From the NCBI RefSeq assembly GCF_002964575.1, contig NZ_POQQ01000057.1, positions 52,219 to 116,218 on the forward strand: DNA of 64,000 bases, written 5' to 3'. The stretch comes from Streptococcus suis. GTDB lineage: Bacteria; Bacillota; Bacilli; Lactobacillales; Streptococcaceae. The notes under the pieces are model-generated. The model was not told where the DNA came from. It saw only the letters and a program-made list of their open reading frames with translations, and did not search any database. Shown piece after piece: positions 9,707-18,732 of the stretch. The position numbers and the translations under genes were made by a program. Positions within the stretch are counted from its first letter, which is position 1. Every line of letters starts with the position of its first letter.

Positions 9707-10696
9707 TTATTTAACATCTGCCTTGTTAATCAAATCAAACAAATCTTTTGGTGAATCGTTTGGAACTTTACGAACATCGAATTTGACACCGAGTTCACGC
9801 AAGCGTTCAAAGGTTGCAACATCGTCCTTATCCATAGAAAGAACAGTGTTCACCATTGTTTTACCTGTTGAGTGAGCCATCGAACCAACGTTCAATTCCT
9901 TGATTTCTACACCACCTTCGATTGCTTCAAGAGCTTCTTGAGGTGTTTCAAAGAGAATCAAAGCGTGTGTGTTACCGAAGCGAGGATCTTTAGAAACCTC
10001 AATCAGTTTCTTGATAGGAACGACGTTTGCTTTAACGTTTCCTGGAGCCGCTTGCTTGATCAATTGCTTACGAAGGTCGTCTTGTGCAACTGTATCTGAA
10101 GCGACGATGATACGGTCAGCCTTAGAAGCTGGAGTCCAAGCAGTAGCGACCTGACCATGCAAGAGACGAGTATCGATACGAGCCAAGTTGATTTTCAACT
10201 TACCATCACCGATAACAGTTCCTGGTGGGATTGCTCCTTTAGGTGCTTGAGCAGCACTTGCAGCTGGAGCAGCCTCAGCTGGTTGAAGTTCTTCTGGAAG
10301 AACCTTGATACCATCTTTGGCTTCCTTGATAATGTTTGCGGCAACCTTTTCAACCCCTGCAGATGCATCCATTAGACGCTCTGTGTAGGCTTGAATTAGC
10401 ATTGGCAAGTTAAGTCCAGTGATGATGGCAAATTTACGGTCTGGACGTTCGCCAGCAACGCGACTTGCTTGGTTAAATGGAGAACCACTCCAAAGGTCCG
10501 CCAATACCAACACTTCATCATCAGCATCGAATGAGTCAACAGCTGCATTGAGCTTAGCATATAAATCATCTGGTCCTTCACTTGGCATAAAAGTTACAAC
10601 TTGAACTTTTTCTTGTTCGCCAAAAATCATTTGACCAGACTGATGAATGCCAGCTGCAAATTCACCATGACTTGCAATAATGATTCCAATACTCAT
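9707..10696 (-). CDS. manL: Mannose-family PTS fused IIAB component
   Basis: A 329-residue phosphocarrier. IIA domain at 1-~125 with phosphorylated His10 in [10 protein letters not shown]. An Ala/Pro-rich linker follows (about 139-158). The IIB domain starts at about 165, with its phospho-His at 180 in DTRLLHGQ. It passes phosphate from HPr to glucose, mannose and related sugars taken up by ManMN. First gene of manLMN. Good ribosome site (AGGGGGAAC). The promoter has a cre site over its -10 region, so glucose repression by CcpA is expected. ManL also has reported regulatory roles in streptococcal catabolite control. Confidence 0.95.
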   Translation of the reverse strand: MSIGIIIASHGEFAAGIHQSGQMIFGEQEKVQVVTFMPSEGPDDLYAKLNAAVDSFDADDEVLVLADLWSGSPFNQASRVAGERPDRKFAIITGLNLPMLIQAYTERLMDASAGVEKVAANIIKEAKDGIKVLPEELQPAEAAPAASAAQAPKGAIPPGTVIGDGKLKINLARIDTRLLHGQVATAWTPASKADRIIVASDTVAQDDLRKQLIKQAAPGNVKANVVPIKKLIEVSKDPRFGNTHALILFETPQEALEAIEGGVEIKELNVGSMAHSTGKTMVNTVLSMDKDDVATFERLRELGVKFDVRKVPNDSPKDLFDLINKADVK

Positions 10697-10775
10697 TATT
10701 GTTCCCCCTAAATTTTTTCTAGTTCCTTTGAAATGTAAAACTAATGAATAGGCTTACATTTTCTTGAACTCGTAT

Positions 10776-10805
10776 ATTATAAAACGTTTTCAAGTTATTT
10801 GTCAA
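10776..10805 (-). promoter_or_regulatory. manLMN promoter
   Basis: TTGACA (10800-10805) and TATAAT (10776-10781) on the minus strand with an 18-nt spacer, about 80 nt before manL. Confidence 0.8.
10779..10793 (-). promoter_or_regulatory. cre site (CcpA) in the manL promoter
   Basis: The minus strand reads TTGAAAACGTTTTAT, which fits the cre consensus WTGNAANCGNWNNCW except for one position. It covers the upstream half of the -10 box and part of the spacer, a position that gives repression. Confidence 0.75.
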
Positions 10806-10891
10806 GCAAATTTGTGTTAAAAACAGAAAAAATTTCCGAAATGTTTACATACTCTTTTCAGAAATATGCTGCTAACTGTGCAAAATAAAAG

Positions 10892-10919
10892 AAAAAAACT
10901 GACAGGGATCAGCTTTTTC
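10892..10919 (-). terminator. Terminator after the HAD hydrolase gene
   Basis: On the minus strand an A-rich arm with CTGA pairs TCAG around a short loop and is followed by a run of seven T. The stem is short (one bulge). Confidence 0.6.
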
Positions 10920-10921
10920 TT

Positions 10922-11734
10922 CTATAAAAACATTTTCTCCAATTCCTTTGCCACGCCATCTTCAATATTTGTAAATTCAGTCAAGCGGTCTGCGTGAGGT
11001 CGTAGGGTATCGCTACAATTTTTCATGGCATAGCTGGTACCTGCTAGTTCTAGCATTTCGACATCATTGTGCTCATCACCAAATGCGACTAAATCGCTAG
11101 GGCTGGCCTGGAAGAGTTCTAAGACATAGCTGAGGGCTGTAGCCTTGTTGACTCCTTTGGCGCAGGTTTCTAGGATGTTCAAGGGGCCGCCCCAAGTATT
11201 GATCTCTAACTCATCATTAAAGTAAGATTTCATTTCCTTGGCTAGCTGGTATTTGTCTGCGGCCCGTGTTTGCATGAGGATGGAGTGGGGGTTACTGGTA
11301 ATCAGTTCGGGTTTAATGAGGGTTTCTGGGGTAATTTGCTCCACTCCCATAAGGGCAGGGTCGATTTTATCCAAATGTTTTTGCGTAATGAAGAATTTAT
11401 TTTTGTATTCTCCTGCGATAAAATCTGCTTCAAAACGCTCTTCTTCCTTAAGAAAATCGAGCAAATATTTTTTGTCAATGAGAATATTTTTTTCCCAGGC
11501 CCATTTTTTTCCGGGAAGATGGATAAGGGAACCGTTGAAGTTAATCATAGGTGTATCTAATTCTAATTGGTGGTAGAACTGTTCTGCCATACGGTAGGGA
11601 CGACCTGTCGCAATCAAAACAGTATGTCCAGCCTCTTTTACCTTTTTAATAGTAGAAATCGTGTAGTCACTCAGCAGGCTATCTTGATTTAGTAAGGTGC
11701 CGTCTAGGTCAATAGAAATAATTTTTTTCTTCAT
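10922..11734 (-). CDS. Cof-type HAD-superfamily phosphatase
   Basis: A 270-residue haloacid dehalogenase-type hydrolase of the Cof subfamily (sugar phosphates, flavin or similar). Motif I is IISIDLDGTLL (catalytic Asp pair), motif II TGRPYR, and motif IV VAFGDEHNDVEML. The ATG at 11734 (MKKKIISIDLDG) is chosen: it has AAAGGAT upstream and matches the family start, while the longer frame adds 52 unlikely residues. Substrate not predictable. It stands alone between manL and a divergently transcribed permease. Confidence 0.88.
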   Translation of the reverse strand: MKKKIISIDLDGTLLNQDSLLSDYTISTIKKVKEAGHTVLIATGRPYRMAEQFYHQLELDTPMINFNGSLIHLPGKKWAWEKNILIDKKYLLDFLKEEERFEADFIAGEYKNKFFITQKHLDKIDPALMGVEQITPETLIKPELITSNPHSILMQTRAADKYQLAKEMKSYFNDELEINTWGGPLNILETCAKGVNKATALSYVLELFQASPSDLVAFGDEHNDVEMLELAGTSYAMKNCSDTLRPHADRLTEFTNIEDGVAKELEKMFL

Positions 11735-11895
11735 ACTTGAATAATCCTTTTCAAAACTAATAAGTTCCAGTATATCAAAATGCTCAAAGAAAAGCAAAAA
11801 ACCAATCATTTTGAGCAAAACATGGGTAAAACGATCGAAAAATTCGTAAAACACGAACGTTGCTTCAAAAAATAACGCTTTCATATTCAAATTGC

Positions 11896-11924
11896 TTGAA
11901 GTATAAAAATGATTTGTATATAAT
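11896..11924 (+). promoter_or_regulatory. Promoter of the NCS2 permease gene
   Basis: TTGAAG (11896-11901), 17-nt spacer, TATAAT (11919-11924). Two CGAAC-containing sequences flank it (11849-11861 and, inverted, 11931-11943), loosely like PurR boxes. Confidence 0.7.
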
Positions 11925-11962
11925 AGCTGTATCGTTCGTAAATAAAGGAGAATAATTGAAAA

Positions 11963-13423
11963 ATGGAACAGTTTTTTAAACTAAAAGAACATGGAACGAC
12001 CGTTTCAACTGAAATTATGGCAGGTCTTACGACTTTCTTCGCCATGAGCTATATTTTGTTTGTTAACCCAAGCATCCTTAGTGTTGCGGGTATGCCAACC
12101 CAAGCAGTCTTCCTAGCAACCATTATTGCTAGTGCTGTTTCAACGCTTGTCATGGGGCTCTTTGCCAATGTTCCTTATGCCTTGGCACCAGGTATGGGAC
12201 TTAATGCCTTCTTTACCTACACCGTTGTTATCGGTCTGGGCTTTACCTGGCAAGAAGCTTTGGCAATGGTTTTCCTTTGTGGTTTGTTTAATATCTTTAT
12301 TACTGTCACCAAGGTTCGTAAGAGTATCATCAAGGCTATTCCAATTAGCTTGCAACACGCTATCGGTGGTGGTATCGGTGTATTCGTTGCCTACCTCGGT
12401 TTCAAAAACTCTAACTTGATTACCTTCTTGACATCTGGTTCTGATATTATTACGGTCAACGGAGTTGCTCCTGCAGATGCGACAGCTGAAACATTCGCAA
12501 ATGGTGTCTTCTCTGTATTTGCTGGTGGTGGTGTCGTACCTGGCATTTCAACTTTCACTGACCCAAGTGTTCTTTTGACAGTATTTGGTCTTCTTTTGAC
12601 AGCTGTCTTGGTGATTAAAAATGTTCGTGGTGCGATTTTGATTGGTATTGTCGCAACAACCTTGGCAGGAATTCCAGCAGGTGTAGTAGACCTTTCTACG
12701 ATTGACTTGGCCAACAACAATATCGGTACAGCTTTTGCTGAGTTGGGTACAACTTTCCTAGCAGCTTTCGGTGGTTTGTCTTCTCTTTTTGCTGACTCAA
12801 GCCGTTTGCCACTTGTTTTGATGACTATCTTTGCTTTCAGCTTGTCAGATACCTTTGATACACTTGGTACCTTTATCGGTACAGGTCGCAAGACTGGTAT
12901 TTTCTCAGAAGAAGATGAGAAAGCTCTTGAAAACGGTACTGGATTTAACTCTAAGATGGACAAGGCTCTCTTTGCAGACGCTATTGGTACATCAATCGGT
13001 GCCCTCTTTGGTACATCAAATACGACAACTTACGTTGAATCTGCAGCAGGTATCTCTGCGGGTGGTCGTACTGGTTTGACAGCTGTAACGACAGCCGTTC
13101 TCTTCTTGCTTTCAATTCTTATCTTGCCATTTATCGGTATTGTCCCAGCAGCTGCAACAGCTCCAGCCTTGATTATTGTCGGTGTTATGATGGTTTCATC
13201 CTTCCTTGATGTTGATTGGAGCCACTTCGAAGATGCTCTTCCAGCCTTCTTTGCAGCCTTCTTCATGGCCCTTTGCTTCTCTATCTCATACGGTATTGCA
13301 GCAGCCTTCATCTTCTATTGCTTGGTAAAAATTTCAACTGGTAAAACAAAAGAAATCCACCCAATCCTTTGGGGAGCAACTGCCCTCTTCATTCTAAACT
13401 TTATCATTCTTGCTTTCTTGTAA
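11963..13423 (+). CDS. NCS2-family purine permease (AzgA/PbuG type)
   Basis: A 486-residue integral membrane transporter with about 12-14 predicted helices. Family signatures include GLTTFFAMSYILFVNP near the N-terminus, ALAPGMGLNAFFTYT, and SLSDTFDTLGTFIGTG in the second half, typical of AzgA/PbuG hypoxanthine/guanine/adenine importers. It is monocistronic, with its own promoter and a strong terminator. The leader (about 30 nt) is too short for a purine riboswitch. The exact base taken up cannot be read from sequence. Confidence 0.9.
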   Translation: MEQFFKLKEHGTTVSTEIMAGLTTFFAMSYILFVNPSILSVAGMPTQAVFLATIIASAVSTLVMGLFANVPYALAPGMGLNAFFTYTVVIGLGFTWQEALAMVFLCGLFNIFITVTKVRKSIIKAIPISLQHAIGGGIGVFVAYLGFKNSNLITFLTSGSDIITVNGVAPADATAETFANGVFSVFAGGGVVPGISTFTDPSVLLTVFGLLLTAVLVIKNVRGAILIGIVATTLAGIPAGVVDLSTIDLANNNIGTAFAELGTTFLAAFGGLSSLFADSSRLPLVLMTIFAFSLSDTFDTLGTFIGTGRKTGIFSEEDEKALENGTGFNSKMDKALFADAIGTSIGALFGTSNTTTYVESAAGISAGGRTGLTAVTTAVLFLLSILILPFIGIVPAAATAPALIIVGVMMVSSFLDVDWSHFEDALPAFFAAFFMALCFSISYGIAAAFIFYCLVKISTGKTKEIHPILWGATALFILNFIILAFL

Positions 13424-13452
13424 GAATAAGGAAAAACACATTTATATACCCT

Positions 13453-13484
13453 AGCTGACTGCACAAAAGCGGTCAGCTTTTTTG
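13453..13484 (+). terminator. Intrinsic terminator after the purine permease
   Basis: Stem AGCTGAC / GTCAGCT with inner pairing, loop ACAAAA, then TTTTTT. Confidence 0.85.
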
Positions 13485-14075
13485 GTTTCTAAAAAACATT
13501 GGCTAGGTTAGTTGTTTGGTAGAACTTCCAGTCTAGTAATACTATTCCATGTATCTCGTATGTCGTGGAATAGTGTCGATCTTTACTATTTATCAGAGAG
13601 TAGTAATTGGCAACTTCATTTCCTTGTTTCAGGTCATCATTAGAACACTCACTTTCCTCTTGTCAAGGAGTGTTAGATGTTATCGTAGGGGTCATTTTTA
13701 ACTATTCCCTCACTTTCTTCTTTCGAAGCTTAGGGGTGTACGGCTAGTTTCTTATCCTAAAGAGATCTGCTGAAACAGTCTATTCACAGACTGTTTCACT
13801 CGCACCTCCGCACACCTCCAACAGTCATAGTAGGAACTGTTGGAGGTTGGAAATGAAGCGAACTCGTTCGCATCAGCCGTAGAGGTCAGATTTGGAGTGC
13901 AAAACACGAATTGCTGAGATGTTGACACGAACTCTGAGAAGTGGGCCTGGGCTTGAGCCCAGCCTCTGCCTACAATCACCTGCCCAACTCCTTCATTCAG
14001 GTCTGTTCGTAGAATTATTCGTTCCGCAGTTGTCACAATCATATAGTCATTCGACTATATTTTGATATTTATCCA
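13485..14075. repeat. Gene-free region made of successive hairpins
   Basis: No credible gene. Several perfect inverted repeats follow each other: ACTATTCCA/TGGAATAGT (~13550-13583); AACACTC/GAGTGTT (~13645-13675); AACAGTCT/AGACTGTT (~13774-13795); CCTCCAACAGT/ACTGTTGGAGG (13815-13846); GCGAAC/GTTCGC (13858-13871); CTGGGC/GCCCAG (~13946-13961); TATAGTC/GACTATA (14042-14059). The part 13815-13876 shares its linker (TTGGAAAT) and layout with the MITE at 17645-17860. A 96-codon open frame here on the minus strand looks spurious. Confidence 0.7.
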
Positions 14076-14117
14076 TCAAAAAAGACTTGAACGTATCATT
14101 GGATACGTTCAAGTCTT
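14076..14117 (-). terminator. Intrinsic terminator of metEF
   Basis: Perfect 16-bp stem (14082-14097 with 14102-14117), 4-nt loop, followed on the minus strand by a run of T. Confidence 0.92.
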
Positions 14118-14125
14118 CTGCTATT

Positions 14126-15013
14126 TTATCTACCAGCCACACTTGATAGACTACCTTGGTAGTGATTGAAGAGGGAGTGAGTAGCCTGGTGGATATAGCG
14201 AGCAGTTTCTGCATTGTTCATGGTATAAAGATGGACACCTGCGACATCGTTGGTGACTAGGTCCACAATCTGGTCTACGGCATAGGCTAGGCCAGCTGCA
14301 CGTAGGGATTCAGGATTATACTCGTATTTTTCCAAGATGGACTTGAATTTACGTGGAAGACGAATATTTTCGCAGGTTTTCAAGAGGCGAAGTGCCTGAT
14401 TCCTGTTGATGATAGGCATGATGCCTGCAATAATCGGCACTTCGATGTCTGCTAGATGGCATTTCTCTTGAAACTCATAGAAAGCTTCGTTATCGAAGAA
14501 GAGTTGAGTTACCAAGCTTGAGCAACCAGCATCCACTTTCTTTTTCAGATTCTTGATGTCAGATACAGAGTTTGGTGACTCAGGGTGAACTTCAGGATAG
14601 CAAGCTCCGATGATGTCAAAGTGAGGGGCCTCTTGCTTGATGAAGGAGATGAGGTCCGTTGCATAGCGGAAATCTTCTTTTGGAGGCAGACCATCAATAA
14701 TATCACCACGAAGGGCTAGAATTTGATGAACACCGACTTCATCAAGAGATTGAAGTACAGACTTGACCTTGTCTTTGGTCAGGTAGGCCGCTGGTAGATG
14801 GGCGATGGTTGGAATTCCTAACTCATTGCGAACATGGTTGACCAGGCGAACAGTCGTTTCTTCAATATTGAGGTTGTTATTGCTACAGGTAACGCTGATA
14901 AAATGAGGGGCCAAACCCTGCATCTCATCAAGGGTTTGGATAATCTTTTCATTGCCGACTTCTGGTTTTGGAGGAAAAATTTCAAATGAGAGACTTGGGG
15001 TTTGACCGATCAT
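14126..15013 (-). CDS. metF: 5,10-methylenetetrahydrofolate reductase
   Basis: A 295-residue flavoenzyme that reduces methylene-THF to methyl-THF, the methyl donor used by MetE next door. It starts MIGQTPSLSFEIFPPKPEVG (the family FEIFPPK motif carries a catalytic Glu). Family stretches SVTCSNNN and LALRGDI are present. The gene follows metE after only 3 nt, so the pair is one operon; the transcript ends at a perfect terminator. Confidence 0.94.
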   Translation of the reverse strand: MIGQTPSLSFEIFPPKPEVGNEKIIQTLDEMQGLAPHFISVTCSNNNLNIEETTVRLVNHVRNELGIPTIAHLPAAYLTKDKVKSVLQSLDEVGVHQILALRGDIIDGLPPKEDFRYATDLISFIKQEAPHFDIIGACYPEVHPESPNSVSDIKNLKKKVDAGCSSLVTQLFFDNEAFYEFQEKCHLADIEVPIIAGIMPIINRNQALRLLKTCENIRLPRKFKSILEKYEYNPESLRAAGLAYAVDQIVDLVTNDVAGVHLYTMNNAETARYIHQATHSLFNHYQGSLSSVAGR

Positions 15014-15016
15014 AAA

Positions 15017-17266
15017 TTAGAGTTCCTTTCTGGCTGCCTTAGCTGCTTGGGTCAAGTGGATAAGGCTAGCTTTTGTTTCTGATTCGCCACGAGTCTTGAG
15101 TCCGCAGTCTGGGTTGATCCAAACTTTTTCTTTCGGTACTTTTGCAAGGATGGCTTGAATAGTGTGTGCAATTTCATCAACGGCAGGGACACGTGGAGAG
15201 TGGATGTCATAGACACCAGGACCTACCTGGGTTTGGAAGTTCTTAGCCTTGAGTTCGTCTAGGATTACGAGATTTGAACGGCTAGCTTCAAAGGAGATCA
15301 CGTCTGCATCCATATTGTCGATAGCAGGAATGATGTCTGTAAATTCGCTATAGCACATGTGAGTGTGGATTTGAGTATCTGGTGCAACAGTTGAGTGTAC
15401 CAAACGGAAGGCAGGGATTGCCCAGTCAAGGTACTCGCTGTACCAGTCGCTACGGCGGAGTGGTAATTTTTCACGAAGGGCTGCTTCGTCAATTTGGATA
15501 ATCTTGATACCTGTTGCTTCAAGGTCGAGAACTTCTTCCTTGATAGCAAGGGCGATTTGAAGGGTTGATTCCTTGATAGAGATGTCTTCACGTGGGAAAG
15601 ACCAGTTGAGGATAGTTACAGGACCTGTCAACATCCCTTTGACTGGTTTATTGGTACGGCTTTGAGCATAGCTAGACCATTTAACAGTAATTGGGTTCAA
15701 GCGAGTAACATCACCCCAGATGATTGGTGGTTTTACGCCACGAAGTCCATAAGATTGGACCCAACCGTTTTTGCTGAAGAGGTAGCCAGATAGGTTTTCA
15801 CCGAAGTATTCAACCATGTCGTTGCGTTCAAATTCACCGTGAACCAGTACATCAAAGTCAACTTCTTCCTGCCACTTAATCCACTCATCCGTACGAGCTT
15901 CAACAAAGGCATCGTATTCGGCTTCGGTGATTTCTCCACGGCGGAAAGCCAAACGTGTACTTCGGACGTCCTTAGTTTGAGGGAAAGAACCGATCGTAGT
16001 GGTTGGAAGCAGTGGCAAGTTCAATTTCTCGCGTTGAATAGCTTCACGTTCCGCAAAGACTGGGAGACGAGTGTAGTCGGCGTCAGTCAAACCTGCCAAA
16101 CGGTCTGCAAGGGCTGCATCACGACCAACACGCTCAAGGGCAAAGAGTTCCTTGTTGGCTGTGAGAGCAGATTCTCCTTGACCATTACGAATAGCATCCA
16201 AATCACGCAATTCGCTCAATTTTTCAACCGCAAAGGCGAAGTGGTTGAGGATAGCAAGTTCAAATTCTTCATTAGCTGTTGTAAATGGTACATGAAGAAG
16301 GGAACAAGAAGTTGTTAGAACGACATTTTCAGCTGGGATAGCCTCCAAGACAGCCAGGCTCTTTTCATAGTTGTTGCGCCAGATGTTTTTACCGTTGACG
16401 ATACCAGCATAGAGAGTTTTATCAGCTGGGAAGCCTGTCGCAACAAGTGTAGCCGTTTCCTTGCCTTCAACAAAGTCAAGACCGATGGCATCGACTGGTA
16501 GGTTTGTTAATTCTGTGTAAATATCACGCACATCTCCGAAGTAGGTTTGGATAAGGACTTGCAAGCCTTTCTTGTCTGCCAAGAGAGTTTGGTAGATGTT
16601 GAGGAAAAGGGCTTTTTCTTCAGCAGTCAAATCCTTGACCAAGCTAGGCTCGTCTAACTGGATTTTTTCAGCGCCAAGTTCTGCCAATTTTGCAAATACT
16701 TGTCCGTAGGCAGCAACCAAGCTATCTGCTACATCTTCAGCTTTCACCCCTTCTACAAAGTCAGTTAATTGTAAGAGCGTGAATGGACCAATAAGGACTG
16801 GACGAGTTGTGATACCTAAGTCTTTTGCTTCTTGGAATTCGTCGAAAATCTTGTGACCAGCTAGTTTGATGTCTGTGTTTTTTTCAATAGCTGGAACGAT
16901 ATAGTGGTAGTTGGTGTTGAACCATTTTTTCATTGGTCTAGCACGAACATCACCCTTGTCTCCTTGATAGCCACGTGCAAGAGCGAAGTATTTTTCAAGG
17001 TCTGTCAAGTCTAGGTCCTGAACGGCTTTTGGTACGATGTTGAAGAGAACAGCTGCATCCAAAACATTGTCATAGTGAGAGAAGTCGTTGCTTGGGATTT
17101 CAGTAATGCCTGTTTCTTTAACAATAGTCCAGTGCTTAGCACGCAAGTCTTTAGCTGCTGTCAAGAGTTCTTCTTGTGGAATTTCATTTCTAAAGTATTT
17201 TTCAGTGATAAATTTTAATTCACGGTGTTCTCCGATACGTGGGAAGCCGATAATAGTTGTTGTCAT
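15017..17266 (-). CDS. metE: Cobalamin-independent methionine synthase
   Basis: A 749-residue MetE that transfers a methyl group from methyl-THF-polyglutamate to homocysteine. Zinc ligands are visible in [10 protein letters not shown] (His and Cys) and NPDCGLKTR (Cys), and the N-terminal half is the usual duplicated domain. It begins [19 protein letters not shown], with GGAGG upstream. First gene of the metE-metF operon. A palindrome at 17348-17368, also present upstream of metQ, points to control by a LysR-type methionine regulator (MetR/MtaR-like). Confidence 0.96.
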   Translation of the reverse strand: MTTTIIGFPRIGEHRELKFITEKYFRNEIPQEELLTAAKDLRAKHWTIVKETGITEIPSNDFSHYDNVLDAAVLFNIVPKAVQDLDLTDLEKYFALARGYQGDKGDVRARPMKKWFNTNYHYIVPAIEKNTDIKLAGHKIFDEFQEAKDLGITTRPVLIGPFTLLQLTDFVEGVKAEDVADSLVAAYGQVFAKLAELGAEKIQLDEPSLVKDLTAEEKALFLNIYQTLLADKKGLQVLIQTYFGDVRDIYTELTNLPVDAIGLDFVEGKETATLVATGFPADKTLYAGIVNGKNIWRNNYEKSLAVLEAIPAENVVLTTSCSLLHVPFTTANEEFELAILNHFAFAVEKLSELRDLDAIRNGQGESALTANKELFALERVGRDAALADRLAGLTDADYTRLPVFAEREAIQREKLNLPLLPTTTIGSFPQTKDVRSTRLAFRRGEITEAEYDAFVEARTDEWIKWQEEVDFDVLVHGEFERNDMVEYFGENLSGYLFSKNGWVQSYGLRGVKPPIIWGDVTRLNPITVKWSSYAQSRTNKPVKGMLTGPVTILNWSFPREDISIKESTLQIALAIKEEVLDLEATGIKIIQIDEAALREKLPLRRSDWYSEYLDWAIPAFRLVHSTVAPDTQIHTHMCYSEFTDIIPAIDNMDADVISFEASRSNLVILDELKAKNFQTQVGPGVYDIHSPRVPAVDEIAHTIQAILAKVPKEKVWINPDCGLKTRGESETKASLIHLTQAAKAARKEL

Positions 17267-17347
17267 AGGATTTCCTCCAAAAATATTTCTATGCTCTTAT
17301 CCTAACAGAAAAAATCCCACTTGTATAATTGGAAAAAATTAGGGATA

Positions 17348-17368
17348 GTTATAAGTTTTGGCTATAAC
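17348..17368. promoter_or_regulatory. Putative MetR/MtaR-type operator upstream of metE
   Basis: 21-bp inverted repeat GTTATA-N9-TATAAC (T-rich centre on the plus strand). On the minus strand it matches the site at 18630-18650 at 18 of 21 positions. It lies upstream of the likely metE promoter, as expected for an activator. Confidence 0.65.
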
Positions 17369-17644
17369 GAATGAAAAATGAGCTACTTTTTTGATATTTC
17401 TACTATATAAAAGTCTGAAAAATGCCTGTTTATCAAGCTTGACTTTTTAATGCCGGCTCCGATATAGTTTTTTCTTAAGCCTGATATAGATTTTATCTAT
17501 GGAAGGGTAACAGGCATGCTCATGCTTGTGGGCAATGGTTTCTTGGTCGGTCTGATAGTTATTTTTTATCAGCCCATAAAACTTCTATATTAGACAGACA
17601 ATAAGGCGCGTGGTAGAATGGAGCAAAACAAGGAAGCAGAGTTG
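17369..17644. other. Gene-free spacer
   Basis: AT-rich, no supported gene. On the minus strand a 43-codon stop-to-stop frame (about 17455-17585) reads like protein (TIAHKHEHACYPSIDKIYI), possibly a relic. I could not assign it to a family. Confidence 0.4.
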
Positions 17645-17860
17645 TATAGTCATTTAGTTGACTTTTATTACTTCGACGCAAGAGGAAACTCCGTTTCCTT
17701 ATTTCCAACTTCAAACACTCCACTGGATTGTTTGAACTCGCTTTGCCGTACTCCAGTACTGTCTGCAGCTGTTGATGCGAACTTTGTTCGCTCTATTTCC
17801 AACCTCCAACTATCCACCAGATAGTTGGAGCGAGTACTAAAAGTAAACTAAAAGACTATA
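17645..17860. mobile_element. MITE-like repeat with two hairpin modules
   Basis: A 216-bp element bounded by TATAGTC ... GACTATA, with inverted termini of about 25 nt (TATAGTCATTTAGTTGACTT against TATAGTCTTTTAGTTTACTT). The centre shares a 36-nt identical core, including GTACTGGAGTACGGCAAAGC, with the shorter element at 51358-51465. It carries two extra hairpin modules: 17683-17736 and 17777-17830. No coding capacity is credible. Ends starting with TA fit transposition by an IS630-type enzyme, as proposed for pneumococcal RUP. Confidence 0.78.
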
Positions 17861-17888
17861 CTGGTTTAGTGATTAGAAAGGAGTTCCT

Positions 17889-18578
17889 ATGAAAAAAATT
17901 CTTATTGGTATTTCAGGTAATGAAAGAGAATTTCCGACTGCGGAAGGTCGTCGCTACGTGACAGTTGCGCGTGAATTGGCGGACGGTGTTCGTCAGGCTG
18001 GTGGTGTACCGATTGTCATTCCCATGGGGGCTCCTGATATGGCCAAGGACTATATCGACATGATTGATAAACTGATTTTGTCAGGTGGTCAGCACGTGGA
18101 TCCGAGCTTGTACGGTCAAAAGCGTTTGATTGACAGCGATGATTATCTTTGGGAGCGGGACGAGTTTGAGCTAGCCTTGATTAAAGAGGCGCTCCGTCAG
18201 GGGAAACCAATTTTTGCGGTCTGCCGTGGCATGCAGTTGCTCAATGTTGCTCTGGGTGGTAGTTTGGAGCAGGAAGTGGCGGACCATTGGCAAGAGGATA
18301 TCAAAGGGACTTCTCATCGGTTGCAGGTCAAGCCTCAAAGTCGTGTCAGCCAGCTGTTTGCTCAAGGAAGCTCCATCAATTCCTTCCATCATCAACGGAT
18401 TAAGGATTTGGCACCTGGATTAGTAGCTACAGGTTTGGATCCGAGAGATGGTACGATTGAGGCCTACGAGAGTCAGGGTAAGCAGGCCCTATTTGGGCTT
18501 CAATGGCATCCAGAATTTCTTTACAATGACTGCAAACAGCATAGGGACTTGTTTCAGTATTTGGTGGAGGTGTTTTAA
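17889..18578 (+). CDS. Class I glutamine amidotransferase-like hydrolase (PuuD type)
   Basis: A 229-residue peptidase C26 family protein similar to gamma-glutamyl-GABA hydrolase. The nucleophile elbow is PIFAVCRGMQLLN (Cys), and the catalytic His-Glu is in LQWHPEF. Substrates in this family are gamma-glutamyl compounds; which one is used here is unknown. AAAGGAG precedes the ATG. Single gene with its own terminator at 18577-18600. It lies between a MITE-like element and the metQ cluster, with no functional link evident. Confidence 0.88.
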   Translation: MKKILIGISGNEREFPTAEGRRYVTVARELADGVRQAGGVPIVIPMGAPDMAKDYIDMIDKLILSGGQHVDPSLYGQKRLIDSDDYLWERDEFELALIKEALRQGKPIFAVCRGMQLLNVALGGSLEQEVADHWQEDIKGTSHRLQVKPQSRVSQLFAQGSSINSFHHQRIKDLAPGLVATGLDPRDGTIEAYESQGKQALFGLQWHPEFLYNDCKQHRDLFQYLVEVF

Positions 18579-18600
18579 AGAGGGGGTTCCCTCTTTTTAT
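18577..18600 (+). terminator. Intrinsic terminator after the amidotransferase gene
   Basis: Perfect 8-bp stem AAAGAGGG / CCCTCTTT, loop GGTT, followed by T residues. The stem starts in the stop codon. Confidence 0.85.
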
Positions 18601-18629
18601 TATCAACTCTTATAATTGCAAGGGTATTT

Positions 18630-18650
18630 GTTATAACTGAAACTTATAAC
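18630..18650. promoter_or_regulatory. Putative MetR/MtaR-type operator upstream of metQ
   Basis: 21-bp inverted repeat GTTATA-N9-TATAAC with centre ACTGAAACT, about 80 nt before metQ. It matches the minus strand of 17348-17368 at all but three positions. Confidence 0.7.
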
Positions 18651-18732
18651 ATTCTATAAAAAAAGCCAATTAGCCAGATTGTTTTTTCTGTGTTAAGATA
18701 GTTTCAGTTCAAAAAATTAAGGAGATATTTTT

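Noticed and set aside
11925..11962. Purine riboswitch upstream of the NCS2 permease
   Set aside because: Only about 30 nt lie between the likely transcription start and the ATG; an aptamer does not fit.
13752..14042. 96-codon open frame on the minus strand
   Set aside because: It runs through several perfect hairpins of a repeat region, has no ribosome site, and shows no protein-like pattern; explained by the repeats.
15839..16318. 159-codon open frame antisense to metE
   Set aside because: It is a shadow of the metE codon pattern: no ribosome site and no recognisable domain.
17455..17585. 43-codon protein-like stretch on the minus strand
   Set aside because: Bounded by stops on both sides and not assignable; mentioned only as a possible relic.
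17618..17824. 68-codon open frame on the plus strand
   Set aside because: It lies almost wholly inside the MITE-like element and is compositionally driven by its inverted repeats.
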